NCBI RefSeq assembly: GCF_900116345.1
Contig: NZ_FPAH01000013.1
Span: 1-64,000 of the forward strand
Length of the DNA: 64,000 nucleotides
Source: Succinivibrio dextrinosolvens
Lineage (GTDB): Bacteria > Pseudomonadota > Gammaproteobacteria > Enterobacterales > Succinivibrionaceae
Reading direction: 5' to 3'
The notes below the pieces were generated by a model. That model had not been told where the DNA came from, made no database searches, and saw only the letters and a program-made list of their open reading frames with translations. The position numbers were made by a program, and so were the translations under genes. Of the stretch, positions 1 to 9,374 are shown piece by piece. Numbering within the stretch: the first letter of the stretch is position 1; every line of letters starts with the position of its first letter.

Positions 1-368
1 CAAACCATAAACTTGCCAGAGCCATCAGTGATGTTGGATTCTACAATATCAAGAAGAATCTTAAATATAAGATGGAGTTCAAACACAGAAAACTCCAGGA
101 AGTGGATAGATTTTATGCAAGCTCTAAGATCTGCAGTAAGTGTGGGTCACTGAAAAAAGATTTAACGCTCAGAGACAGAGTCTATGAATGTCCTGAATGT
201 GGATTGACAATAGATCGCGATCTGAACGCAGCGATTAATCTTAGACAAAAGATAAAAAAAGTAGGGGAAGCTATCTCCGAACTTAAGCCTGCGGAGCTGA
301 CGGCTCTGTTATCTGATTTAGCAATAAATGGGATAGCAACCAGCAGTGTTGAAGCAGGAATTAGGTAG
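1..368 (+). CDS. tnpB: TnpB (IS200/IS605 family) C-terminal fragment, cut by window edge
   Basis: The reading frame is open from base 3 to a stop at 366-368, so this is the 3' part of a longer gene; a start at base 72 would be an internal Met. The protein has the TnpB C-terminal signature: a four-Cys zinc finger (CSKCG, then CPECG about 20 residues later) followed at once by the third RuvC motif (DRDLNAAINL). TnpB proteins are RNA-guided nucleases carried by IS200/IS605 elements. The tail NGIATSSVEAGIR is also typical of the family. Whether the N-terminal RuvC residues are intact, and whether a tnpA partner exists, cannot be seen here. The family call is firm; the element's integrity is unknown. 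Confidence 0.9.
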   Translation, partial: NHKLARAISDVGFYNIKKNLKYKMEFKHRKLQEVDRFYASSKICSKCGSLKKDLTLRDRVYECPECGLTIDRDLNAAINLRQKIKKVGEAISELKPAELTALLSDLAINGIATSSVEAGIR

Positions 369-412
369 AAAACCTATAAATTTATAGCTTTTTATATATT
401 TTTATAGGTTTT
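369..412 (+). repeat. AT-rich hairpin just after tnpB (candidate IS right end or terminator)
   Basis: Bases 369-380 and 401-412 form a perfect 12-bp stem (AAAACCTATAAA with TTTATAGGTTTT) around a 20-base loop, beginning 1 base after the tnpB stop. IS200/IS605 elements carry subterminal hairpins, and the guide RNA of TnpB is normally made from this 3' region. A plain terminator is also possible because T-rich sequence follows. Confidence 0.45.
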
Positions 413-478
413 TATAGATCCTAAGTAGCGGGCTTTTGTGAGATTGAAAATTGATTCAGAATGACCGAATTTAAGAAA

Positions 479-509
479 CAAAAAAGCCTCAAACATTTCT
501 GTTTGAGGC
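479..509 (-). terminator. Rho-independent terminator of the SDR gene
   Basis: On the minus strand a perfect 9-bp stem (GCCTCAAAC, 6-base loop, GTTTGAGGC) is followed by a run of seven T. It lies about 27 bases past the stop of the SDR gene. Confidence 0.85.
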
Positions 510-535
510 GACTCTTCAATAAGTGATAGTAGAAC

Positions 536-1282
536 CTACTCTTTAATTAGAGAGGTTAAAAAGCCTTCATCTACAGGGATTTCCTTACCTGTAATATCAT
601 TTGATTTCTCTGAGGCTAGGAATAGGGCAACATCGGCAATATCCTCTGCAAGAGAGGTCTTATCAGACAGATTCAGTGGATCGGTATCCATAGCCTTTTC
701 CTTTGACATTGGAAGGTCGATATCTGCGTTTACAATAGTATTGGCCTGAATGTTGTATTTACCCCATTCAACAGCAATACTTCTGCTTAGCATAACCAGA
801 CCGCCTTTAGCTGCAACATAAGCTGCAATTCCTGGTTTGACGTTATCTGAGATTAAGGATGCAACATTGATAATCTTGCCTGCACCTGCTTCCTTCATGC
901 CTTCAAAGCATTTCTGTGAGAGCAGGAATGCTCCGGTGAGGTTGGTCTTGATGTTCTTGGTCCAGTCTTCAAGCTCGAGCTTCTCTAAAGGTTTTTCGAT
1001 TGCAAGATCAGTTGCATTCACCAGAATATCTACTACCAGATCGGCAGCTTCAATATGACCGAAAACCTCTTCAATTGATGTTTTTGAGGTAATATCACAA
1101 GGCATGGCAATTGCTTTGCCTTCGTCGTTAGGATCAAGTTCCTGAGCAATAAGAGCGATTCTATCTGCATCTCTTGATATCAAATATACAATAGCGCCTT
1201 CTTCTACGAATTTTTTGGCAATTGCTTTACCAATAGGTCTGCTTGCGCCGGTTACAATTGCACATTTGCCGGATAAAATCAT
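536..1282 (-). CDS. SDR-family oxidoreductase (FabG-like)
   Basis: A 248-residue short-chain dehydrogenase/reductase with a Rossmann fold. The start is the ATG at 1280-1282, preceded by a good GGAGG; an in-frame start 30 codons upstream has no ribosome site and would add a non-homologous tail. The nucleotide loop is near residues 11-18 (TGASRPIG, where GIG is usual), and the catalytic set is a Ser in NVAS and YVAAK near residue 155. The usual NNAG motif reads NATD. The protein is closest to 3-oxoacyl-ACP reductases, but a genuine fabG lies at 41.2 kb, so this paralogue probably acts on another substrate. It is monocistronic. Confidence 0.8.
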   Translation of the reverse strand: MILSGKCAIVTGASRPIGKAIAKKFVEEGAIVYLISRDADRIALIAQELDPNDEGKAIAMPCDITSKTSIEEVFGHIEAADLVVDILVNATDLAIEKPLEKLELEDWTKNIKTNLTGAFLLSQKCFEGMKEAGAGKIINVASLISDNVKPGIAAYVAAKGGLVMLSRSIAVEWGKYNIQANTIVNADIDLPMSKEKAMDTDPLNLSDKTSLAEDIADVALFLASEKSNDITGKEIPVDEGFLTSLIKE

Positions 1283-1602
1283 ATTCCCTCCAAAAGCACT
1301 AAGGCTGTTTCTTTTATGGTGTCTATTTCTGATTTTATAATAAATTTCAAAAGTAACTTCGATCACTGTCAAAATTCGTGAAGACTAACTCTTTGTAGTA
1401 GCGAATAAAATTTAAAAAAAAGAGGTGTAGCACATTATAGTAACCTTGCATTTTTACAGTTTAAAAATTGAAGATAGCGAATTGAATGCTCTCTTTAAAC
1501 GAAATATTAGAGTTAAGTTTTGTGCCTGTATCAAAGCAAAGATATAAAGAAACCGCGAAAGAAAGGAGAGAAAGAAATGAAATGGTAATTAAAGATAGGA
1601 CT
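1283..1602. other. Intergenic stretch upstream of the SDR gene
   Basis: About 320 AT-rich bases between the SDR start and the gdhA terminator. It must hold the SDR promoter on the minus strand, but no hexamer pair with good spacing stands out. No small gene with a ribosome site was seen. Confidence 0.5.
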
Positions 1603-1630
1603 AAAAAGGCCGGCAAATAAAGCCAGCCTT
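1603..1630 (-). terminator. Terminator of gdhA
   Basis: Minus-strand stem AAGGCTGGC/GCCGGCCTT with one mismatch and a 7-base loop, followed by TTT, lying about 27 bases after the gdhA stop. Confidence 0.8.
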
Positions 1631-1656
1631 CTTATATTTAAGAGTTTATGTAGCTA

Positions 1657-3310
<1,654 letters not shown>

Positions 3311-3347
3311 AAAAAAACGCCCTGAGCTGTATTTGTTCAGAGCGTTT
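3311..3347 (-). terminator. Terminator of the 303-residue Sel1 gene
   Basis: Minus-strand stem AACGCTCTGA/TCAGGGCGTT with an 11-base loop, followed by a T run, beginning just after the Sel1 stop codon. Confidence 0.85.
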
Positions 3348-3351
3348 CCAT

Positions 3352-4263
3352 CTAATTATGAACAACTGGAGTGCTAGTTTGACAGGCCTTTATCTGACCT
3401 AAGTTACAGGCGGATTTATAGAGTTCCTGAGCCTGCTCTATATCTTTTTTCACTCCTATACCTTTTTCTGTAGCCTCTGCTATATATAGGCATCCTTCCG
3501 CATCTTTAAGGTTACAGGCTATCTTGTAGTATGATGCTGCAAGTTCATCATCAACTTCATTTCCTTTTCCTTCCTCATACATAAGTCCTAATGCGGTGCA
3601 GCCTGTAGCAACAGCGAGTTCACAGGCTTTATGATAGGAATCAAGAGCTTTAGCATAATCATGGCGTAACCCTTCATGATCCTCAGCGCGCAGCTCTCCA
3701 GCATTAAAACAGCCTAAGCCGTTCTTGTTGTTGCAGGCCAGATCAAAATATTTAACGGCTCTTTTGAGATCAGCCTCGACGGATTCTCCTTCAGTGTAAA
3801 GTGTACCGAGATACATACATGATTCTGCATTTCCAAAGGAACAGCCCTTTGAGTAGAATTCAGGTGCCTTAGAGCGGTACTGCTCGAATTCAAAGCTCTC
3901 ATCATACAGCTGAGCAAGATGCAGGCATCCTTCACCGTACTGAAGTTCACAGGACTTGATATAGAATTCGTTGGCTTTACGTAAACTCTTTCTTGTTCCT
4001 TTACCGTTCATGTAAAGATTGCCTAATGCAGAGCAACCCTCTCCACTGTTATGAGCACATGCCTCCTTGTATACAGAGATAGCATTCTGGTAATCTCCAG
4101 TAGCGACGTATTTCTTTCCTACCAGATTACAGTAGGAAACATCTCCATTTTCACAAAGCTTGCTCCATCTGTCATTTTCCTCATTAGCACTGACAGCAAA
4201 GGAAAAACAGCTGCCTACAAGAATGGCAAGAAGGAAGTTTTGAATACGATTGTTTTTTAACAT
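3352..4263 (-). CDS. Secreted Cys-paired Sel1-repeat protein (Hcp-like)
   Basis: A 303-residue protein with a Sec signal peptide (basic MLKNNR, hydrophobic FLLAILVGSCFSFAVSA, cleavage near residue 27), followed by about eight Sel1-type helical repeats. Nearly every repeat carries two Cys eight positions apart (for example ACAHNSGEGC, SCELQYGEGC, ACELAVATGC). This is the pattern of Helicobacter Hcp proteins, where each pair is a disulphide, so a periplasmic or secreted location is likely. Sel1 proteins usually act as protein-binding scaffolds; the partner is unknown. A second, larger member lies at 46.8-48.4 kb. The gene is monocistronic. Confidence 0.85.
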   Translation of the reverse strand: MLKNNRIQNFLLAILVGSCFSFAVSANEENDRWSKLCENGDVSYCNLVGKKYVATGDYQNAISVYKEACAHNSGEGCSALGNLYMNGKGTRKSLRKANEFYIKSCELQYGEGCLHLAQLYDESFEFEQYRSKAPEFYSKGCSFGNAESCMYLGTLYTEGESVEADLKRAVKYFDLACNNKNGLGCFNAGELRAEDHEGLRHDYAKALDSYHKACELAVATGCTALGLMYEEGKGNEVDDELAASYYKIACNLKDAEGCLYIAEATEKGIGVKKDIEQAQELYKSACNLGQIKACQTSTPVVHN

Positions 4264-4538
4264 AAAGCCTCTTTGCTGTAGTTCTCAGCGTTATTTAAAT
4301 CTTACTTTTTTAATCAATAAGTTGTAATTAATTCACAGGAACAGATCTATTCTTTAAGTTTAGGTTTCTGTTTTCTTTATTAATGTGACCGGTGAGAAGT
4401 TGTTGATACGAATAGTAGCGATTTTTTGAAGTTGTGGTACAACTCAAGAATAGAGTTCTAATGATTGGAAAGGTCGAGTTATGTTAGGAGAGGATTTTCT
4501 TGCTTAAGAATGTGTTTGTGGGTGGAGGCGAAATTATA
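4264..4538. other. Intergenic region upstream of the Sel1 gene
   Basis: About 275 bases between the terminator of the LysM gene and the Sel1 start. AT-rich; a promoter for the Sel1 gene is expected on the minus strand but is not clear. Nothing else supported. Confidence 0.4.
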
Positions 4539-4560
4539 AGGTCCAGCAACAGCTGGACCT
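4539..4560 (-). terminator. Hairpin after the LysM/BON gene
   Basis: Perfect 9-bp stem AGGTCCAGC/GCTGGACCT with a 4-base loop, just past the stop of the LysM gene. The T run that follows on the minus strand is weak and interrupted. Confidence 0.65.
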
Positions 4561-4568
4561 ATTAGAAA

Positions 4569-5018
4569 TTACTTTAATGGTGGAATTCTCAGCTTCTGAC
4601 CTGGGTAGATCTTGTCAGGGTGCTTTAACATAGGAGTGTTTGCTTCAAAGATTACATTATACTGAGCGCCTTTACCTTTACCGTAGCACTCTTCTGCAAT
4701 CTTCCATAGAGTATCGCCTTTTTTAACTTCATAGAACTTGGATTCCTCTCCTGCAGAGGCAACCTTAACGCCATCAGTCTTAACACCGGCAATACCTAAC
4801 TTGTTGCCAACTTCAAGCACAGCCTTTTCAAGTGTTTCCTGATCTTTAGCGGTGCCTTTTAGGACAACGTTATCGCCGTCGAGCTCTACGGTTAAATCTT
4901 TGGTATCAAGACCTAAAGCATCCAGATCTTTTTTCAGATCAGCGGCATTGATTTCTGCAGCAGTAGCAAGACCTAGGATCTTTTCTCCAACATCTTTAAT
5001 AAAAGAGAAGAAACTCAT
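4569..5018 (-). CDS. kbp: BON-LysM protein, potassium-binding Kbp (YgaU) homologue
   Basis: A 149-residue protein, the same length as E. coli Kbp (formerly YgaU). It has a BON domain (about residues 25-90) and a C-terminal LysM domain (about 96-147, YEVKKGDTLWKIAEE through IYPGQKLRIP). The N-terminus, MSFFSFIKDVGEKI, resembles the E. coli protein and has no signal peptide. In E. coli Kbp is a cytoplasmic K+-binding protein linked to growth at high external potassium; the role here follows by homology. The start has AAGGAG upstream. Monocistronic. Confidence 0.88.
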   Translation of the reverse strand: MSFFSFIKDVGEKILGLATAAEINAADLKKDLDALGLDTKDLTVELDGDNVVLKGTAKDQETLEKAVLEVGNKLGIAGVKTDGVKVASAGEESKFYEVKKGDTLWKIAEECYGKGKGAQYNVIFEANTPMLKHPDKIYPGQKLRIPPLK

Positions 5019-5321
5019 TTATAACACTCCTTAGTTTTAAATATATTTATGCGCTATATCTAATTAAAACGTTAATTATCAAGCGATTACAGCTATAGTT
5101 GTAAAACTTCAGCTGCACATTCTTGTATAACATAAAATACATATGGTTACACTTAGGAGAGAATATCTGATCACAAAATTCGTGGCTTTTTTAAGAAAAA
5201 GCTATCGGTGGTCGCATTTTTAAAGTAATTTGTCTGTTCTGAAGTCAACGTTGAATGTAAAGAAAAAGAAGACAAAAAAGAAGATGGAGTTATTTTAATC
5301 TCAATTTGGAGGGCCAGAGAG
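5019..5321. other. Intergenic region upstream of kbp
   Basis: About 300 bases between the glnA terminator and the kbp start. A weak overlapping reading frame lies on the minus strand (5171-5392), but it runs through the glnA terminator and lacks family features, so nothing is called. Confidence 0.45.
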
Positions 5322-5347
5322 AAAAAATACCTCGTAAATAACGAGGC
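5322..5347 (-). terminator. Terminator of glnA
   Basis: Minus-strand CCTCGT/ACGAGG stem with a 5-base loop, followed by a TATTTTTT tail, 23 bases after the glnA stop. Confidence 0.85.
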
Positions 5348-5369
5348 ATTTTCTGAATTCAGTGATGAA

Positions 5370-6779
5370 TTATAAGCTGTAGTAAAGCTCAAACTCTGCA
5401 GGATGTGGAGTTGAACGTACTCTGGTATCCTCAGCTGCCTTAAGCTCGATATAAGCGTTGATCATATCCTCTGAGAATACGCCACCTTCTAATAGATACT
5501 CGTGATCGTTCTTAAGAGCCTTAAGAGCCTCATCTAATGAACCACAAACCTGAGGAATATTTGCTGCCTCCTCTGGAGGTAGATCGTACAGGTTCTTATC
5601 CATTGGCTCACCTGGGTTAATCTTATTCTTGATACCGTCAAGACCTGCCATCAGCATTGCAGCGAATGCCAGGTATGGGTTTGCACAGCAATCTGGGAAA
5701 CGAACCTCAATATGAGCTGTCTTAGGATTTAAAGCATATGGAATTCTGATTGAAGCAGAACGGTTAGCTGCTGAGTAAGCCAGCATTAGAGGAGCCTCAA
5801 AGCCAGGAACCAGACGCTTGTATGAATTGGTTGCAGGGTTGGTGAATGCATTTAGTGACTTGGCGTGCTTGATAATACCACCGATGTACCATAATGCTTC
5901 CTGTGACAGACCACCGTACAGGTTGCCTGCGAAGATGTTGTTGCCATTCTTGTAGATTGACTGGTGGCAGTGCATGCCTGAACCATTGTCACCAAAGATT
6001 GGCTTTGGCATGAAGGTAGCGGTCTTGCCGTACTGATGAGCAACGTTCTGTACTACATACTTGTAGATCTGAACCTCATCAGCCTTCTTGGTTAATGAAT
6101 TAAATTCGGTAGCGATTTCGTTCTGACCTGCAGTAGCAACCTCGTGATGATGAGCCTCAATAACCAGACCCATCTGCTGCATAACCTTACACATTGCAGA
6201 ACGGATATCCTGTGATGAATCTACAGGAGGAACTGGGAAGTAACCGCCTTTAACGCCTGGACGATAACCTTTGTTTCCACCCTCGTATTCGGTAGCACTG
6301 TTCCATGCAGCCTCAATATCATCAATAGCTACGAATGAGCCTGAAATATCTGACTTGAAACGAACATCATCGAACAGGAAGAACTCTGGTTCTGGACCAA
6401 AGTATGAAACATCACCGATACCGGTTGACTTTAAGTACTCTTCAGCTCTCTTTGCAACTGAACGAGGATCACGGCTGTAGCCGGTCAGAGTCTCGGTTTC
6501 AAGGATGTCACAGCGAACGATGATGGTAGGATCAGCGTAGAATGGATCTAACTGAACAGTGTTGATATCAGGCATCAGAATCATGTCTGACTTATCAATA
6601 CCACACCAGCCTTCGATTGAAGAGCCATCAAACATCTTTCCCTGATCGAAGAACTTCTCGTTGATGCAGGAAATTGGAAGAGTGATGTGCTGTTCTTTAC
6701 CTTTTGTATCGGTAAATCTTAGATCAGCAAAAACAACATCATTTTCTTTGATGAGATTGCTTACTGCGTTGAAATCCAT
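5370..6779 (-). CDS. glnA: Glutamine synthetase type I
   Basis: A 469-residue type I glutamine synthetase, which makes glutamine from glutamate, ammonium and ATP as a cytoplasmic dodecamer. Visible landmarks are FDGSSIEGW near the N-terminus, the metal-binding [10 protein letters not shown], the ATP-site [12 protein letters not shown] and the active-site NRSASIRIP. The adenylylation loop [10 protein letters not shown] with its Tyr is intact, so control by a GlnE-type adenylyltransferase is expected (inferred). The start has AGGAGC upstream and the length equals the E. coli enzyme. No glnL/glnG genes follow, unlike in enterics. Confidence 0.97.
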   Translation of the reverse strand: MDFNAVSNLIKENDVVFADLRFTDTKGKEQHITLPISCINEKFFDQGKMFDGSSIEGWCGIDKSDMILMPDINTVQLDPFYADPTIIVRCDILETETLTGYSRDPRSVAKRAEEYLKSTGIGDVSYFGPEPEFFLFDDVRFKSDISGSFVAIDDIEAAWNSATEYEGGNKGYRPGVKGGYFPVPPVDSSQDIRSAMCKVMQQMGLVIEAHHHEVATAGQNEIATEFNSLTKKADEVQIYKYVVQNVAHQYGKTATFMPKPIFGDNGSGMHCHQSIYKNGNNIFAGNLYGGLSQEALWYIGGIIKHAKSLNAFTNPATNSYKRLVPGFEAPLMLAYSAANRSASIRIPYALNPKTAHIEVRFPDCCANPYLAFAAMLMAGLDGIKNKINPGEPMDKNLYDLPPEEAANIPQVCGSLDEALKALKNDHEYLLEGGVFSEDMINAYIELKAAEDTRVRSTPHPAEFELYYSL

Positions 6780-7113
6780 TTAGGTGCTCCTAATTATTAA
6801 ATAAAAAACCAGCTCCATTTTTTTATGGCAGTGATTTTCGTCAAATACTTCTTTTAAGTCAAAGGTTATTTTTGAGGCTTAAAAAAACAAGGCTAGATTG
6901 TACTATATGGGGGAGTATGGGGCAAATTATCTGCACTTTTGAGAGGAAGATTTTTTCAAAAAAATCATTTAATTATCATGGTGTTAATGATGAGATTTTG
7001 CTCTATATGTATGACTTGCAAGACAATTACTTGAAAAATAGCGGTTTTAGCGTGTTTAAAAAAATATAGAAAATAAATGCGATTGCACTTTTATGGAGCA
7101 AAAGACAAAAGAA
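6780..7113. other. glnA upstream region
   Basis: About 330 bases upstream of glnA on the minus strand. I searched by eye for a sigma54 promoter (TGGCAC-N5-TTGCA) and NtrC-type palindromes and found no convincing match. A weak plus-strand reading frame (6872-7069) has no ribosome site or family features. Confidence 0.4.
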
Positions 7114-7138
7114 CATCAGCTGAAATAATCAGCTGATG
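7114..7138 (-). terminator. Hairpin after the GNAT gene
   Basis: Perfect 10-bp stem CATCAGCTGA/TCAGCTGATG with a 5-base loop, 13 bases past the GNAT stop. On the minus strand it is followed by a loose T-rich tail (TTCTTTTGTCTTTT). Confidence 0.65.
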
Positions 7139-7150
7139 GTAAGAGGTGAA

Positions 7151-7642
7151 TTAGTTAAGCTCTAAAGCGTAGACTTCTTCGTTGATGAAGAAATCTCCCA
7201 TATCCAGACCGGTATCTCTTACTTTCTGCATTCCCTTCTTCTTGTAGAAATCAAGTCCAGGATTGTGTGAGTTGATAATAAGTTCAATGGTGCAAGGTAA
7301 GATCTTAGAGCGGACATATTCCTTTACCTTGGTAAAGAGCGCGGTTCCGATTCCCTTGCCGATGAAATGCTCGTTTACATAAATTTTCTGCATCAAAAAC
7401 AGGTTTGGCCCCTGCTGGATTACAGATACAACTCCAAGATCTTCTCCATTGAAGTTGGCAATGAAGTAATCTGTGCCTGCACCTATGGCATCTGATAGTG
7501 CCTGCTGGGAGTAAAGCTTATCCAGCATGAAATCAATCTGTGCAGTGGTAAGAACACCTTTGAATGAAGATGGTACAAGCTCTGATGCAAGCTTCTGCAG
7601 AACACCAACATCTTCACTAGTTGCTTTTCTGACTGTAATCAT
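7151..7642 (-). CDS. GNAT-family N-acetyltransferase
   Basis: A 163-residue single-domain GNAT. It begins MITVRKATSEDVGVLQKLA as is usual for the family, and the acetyl-CoA binding motif is FIGKGIGTALFTKV around residues 93-106. The C-terminal NSHNPGLDFYKKKGMQ matches the last conserved strand-helix. Such enzymes acetylate small amines or protein N-termini; the substrate cannot be told from sequence. Monocistronic. Confidence 0.85.
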   Translation of the reverse strand: MITVRKATSEDVGVLQKLASELVPSSFKGVLTTAQIDFMLDKLYSQQALSDAIGAGTDYFIANFNGEDLGVVSVIQQGPNLFLMQKIYVNEHFIGKGIGTALFTKVKEYVRSKILPCTIELIINSHNPGLDFYKKKGMQKVRDTGLDMGDFFINEEVYALELN

Positions 7643-7873
7643 AGAAACCTCAGATTTTAGTAAATCTTACTTGTTGATCTATAAAACATTTTAAAATAGT
7701 AGGATTATTTTTCCATTATAATTGAATGAATTATGTGATAAGGTTCACCAAAGTTGCTATGTTAATGCGCTTTTATATGCCATTTTTTAACGAAATTAGG
7801 AACTTTTGGTGCGTTGTCTGAAATTCTGAAAAGCAGTCTTTGAATGGTTGATAGGGGATATAGAAAATAATCA
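7643..7873. other. Intergenic region between the GNAT gene and the alcohol dehydrogenase
   Basis: About 230 AT-rich bases upstream of the GNAT gene. No promoter can be assigned confidently and no small gene is seen. Confidence 0.4.
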
Positions 7874-7913
7874 GCACGCAAAACTCTTTCTTTTATGAAA
7901 GAGGAAAGCGTGC
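7874..7913 (-). terminator. Two-part hairpin after the alcohol dehydrogenase gene
   Basis: Outer stem GCACGC/GCGTGC and inner stem CTCTTTC/GAAAGAG, separated by internal A/T bulges, followed on the minus strand by a weak T-rich tail. It is probably the terminator of the dehydrogenase gene. Confidence 0.6.
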
Positions 7914-7958
7914 CGAAAACTATATTGTTTTTGAATCTAAGTTCGCTAGTTGTTCATA

Positions 7959-9134
7959 CTATAGCATCAGACGATAGATGTTTTTGGCATCCTGCTCATT
8001 GATTTGCACAAATCCACCGATGGTTCCATTTCGTCCATTACCGTAGCAGGCATTGTGTGCTAATGTATCGATATCTTCCTCTTCAGCTCCAAGTTCAGCA
8101 AAATTACTTGGCATACCAATGCTAGTTAAGAATTGTCTGAATGCCTTGATACCTGCTTTTGCGGTATTAAGAGGACAGTCATAATCCATTTCGCAGTTCC
8201 AGACTCTTACGGCAATTTTTGCAAAACGCATTACGTCATGTTCAATATTGTAAGTGAAAACTGCAGGCATAACTACAGCAAGTCCTGCACCATGAGCGCA
8301 GTCATAAATAGCAGATAATTCATGCTCAAGATCATGACTCGTCCAGTCCTGTGATCTGCCCACGCCACAGGAATTGTTATGAGCCATCATACCTGCCCAC
8401 ATGATATTGGCACGTGCTTCATAATCATTCTGATAGGCAATTGCCTTAGGGCCTTCTGATTTCATGGCTAAAAGCAGTGCTTCAATCATGCGATCGGTTG
8501 TTTCAACATTAGCAGTGTTGGTTAGATATCGCTCATAAAGATGTGCCATGATATCGGTGATTCCACAGGCTGTCTGATAATTTGACAGTGTCATGGTCAA
8601 AGCTGGATTTAATATTGAAAATACAGGACGCATTCCTTCAGCGGTGGCACCGCGTTTGTACATACCATCAAGTTTGGTGATAACAGAGTCAGGAGAACCT
8701 TCACTGCCTGCTGCAGAGATGGTTAAAACAGTACCAACAGGTAAAGCCTTTTCAACTAGCTTTCCTTCGTAGAAATCCCAGAAATCTCCTTCATATACAG
8801 CACCAACGGCAATAGCTTTGGCAGAATCGATAACACTGCCGCCACCAACAGCAAGTACAAAATTTATTTTTTCCTTACGGCAGATATCGATTCCTTCATA
8901 TACAAGATCATCTGTAGGATTAGGTCTTACTCCTCCTAATTTGACATAGTCAATATTCTCTTTTTTTAGAGATTCTTCAACTCTCTCCAGAAGACCTGTT
9001 TTAACGGCACTTTTAGACCCGTAGTGAAGAAGAACCTTACTTCCTTTGAATCTCTTTACATAATGACCGGCTTGGTTCTCACTATCTTTGCCAAATACAA
9101 AATAGGTTGGTGAATAAAATGTAAAGTTTTCCAT
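7959..9134 (-). CDS. Iron-containing alcohol dehydrogenase (butanol dehydrogenase/YqhD type)
   Basis: A 391-residue group III alcohol dehydrogenase. The N-terminus (MENFTFYSPTYFVFGKDSE) and GGGSVIDSAKAIA nucleotide motif match the butanol dehydrogenase/YqhD branch. Metal-ligand candidates are the Asp and His of GITDIMAHLYE and the two His regions SHDLEHELS and DCAHGAGLAVVMP. Enzymes of this branch reduce aldehydes to alcohols with NAD(P)H, which fits a fermenting host or aldehyde detoxification; substrate and coenzyme remain open. It stands alone between its own hairpin and carB. Confidence 0.88.
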   Translation of the reverse strand: MENFTFYSPTYFVFGKDSENQAGHYVKRFKGSKVLLHYGSKSAVKTGLLERVEESLKKENIDYVKLGGVRPNPTDDLVYEGIDICRKEKINFVLAVGGGSVIDSAKAIAVGAVYEGDFWDFYEGKLVEKALPVGTVLTISAAGSEGSPDSVITKLDGMYKRGATAEGMRPVFSILNPALTMTLSNYQTACGITDIMAHLYERYLTNTANVETTDRMIEALLLAMKSEGPKAIAYQNDYEARANIMWAGMMAHNNSCGVGRSQDWTSHDLEHELSAIYDCAHGAGLAVVMPAVFTYNIEHDVMRFAKIAVRVWNCEMDYDCPLNTAKAGIKAFRQFLTSIGMPSNFAELGAEEEDIDTLAHNACYGNGRNGTIGGFVQINEQDAKNIYRLML

Positions 9135-9312
9135 AACCGCTCCAGCTAATAAATAATAAAACAGTATAATTTTACCTAAATACTGAAATTTGACTTTGAA
9201 TGGAATCTAAAAATTTTACAAGAATCATTTTTTGTGTTTAAGGGAGTGAATTCTGATAAGGGGGAATTGAATACTGTTCTGTGACTAAAGAGAGATTATT
9301 TATCTATTAAAT

Positions 9313-9348
9313 AAAAAAAATCCGAAGCTTTAAATTTAGAGCTTCGGA
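9313..9348 (-). terminator. Terminator of carAB
   Basis: Minus-strand TCCGAAGCT/AGCTTCGGA stem with a 10-base loop, followed by eight T. A strong canonical terminator 27 bases after the carB stop. Confidence 0.92.
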
Positions 9349-9374
9349 TCCTTTCAAATTACGTTAAGAAGTAA

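Noticed and set aside
5171..5392. 73-residue minus-strand frame downstream of glnA
   Set aside because: It overlaps the glnA stop and terminator; low-complexity product with no family features.
6872..7069. 65-residue plus-strand frame upstream of glnA
   Set aside because: No ribosome site and no recognisable composition; AT-rich control region.
6780..7113. sigma54/NtrC control of glnA
   Set aside because: No TGGCAC-N5-TTGCA pair or NtrC palindrome could be found by eye.
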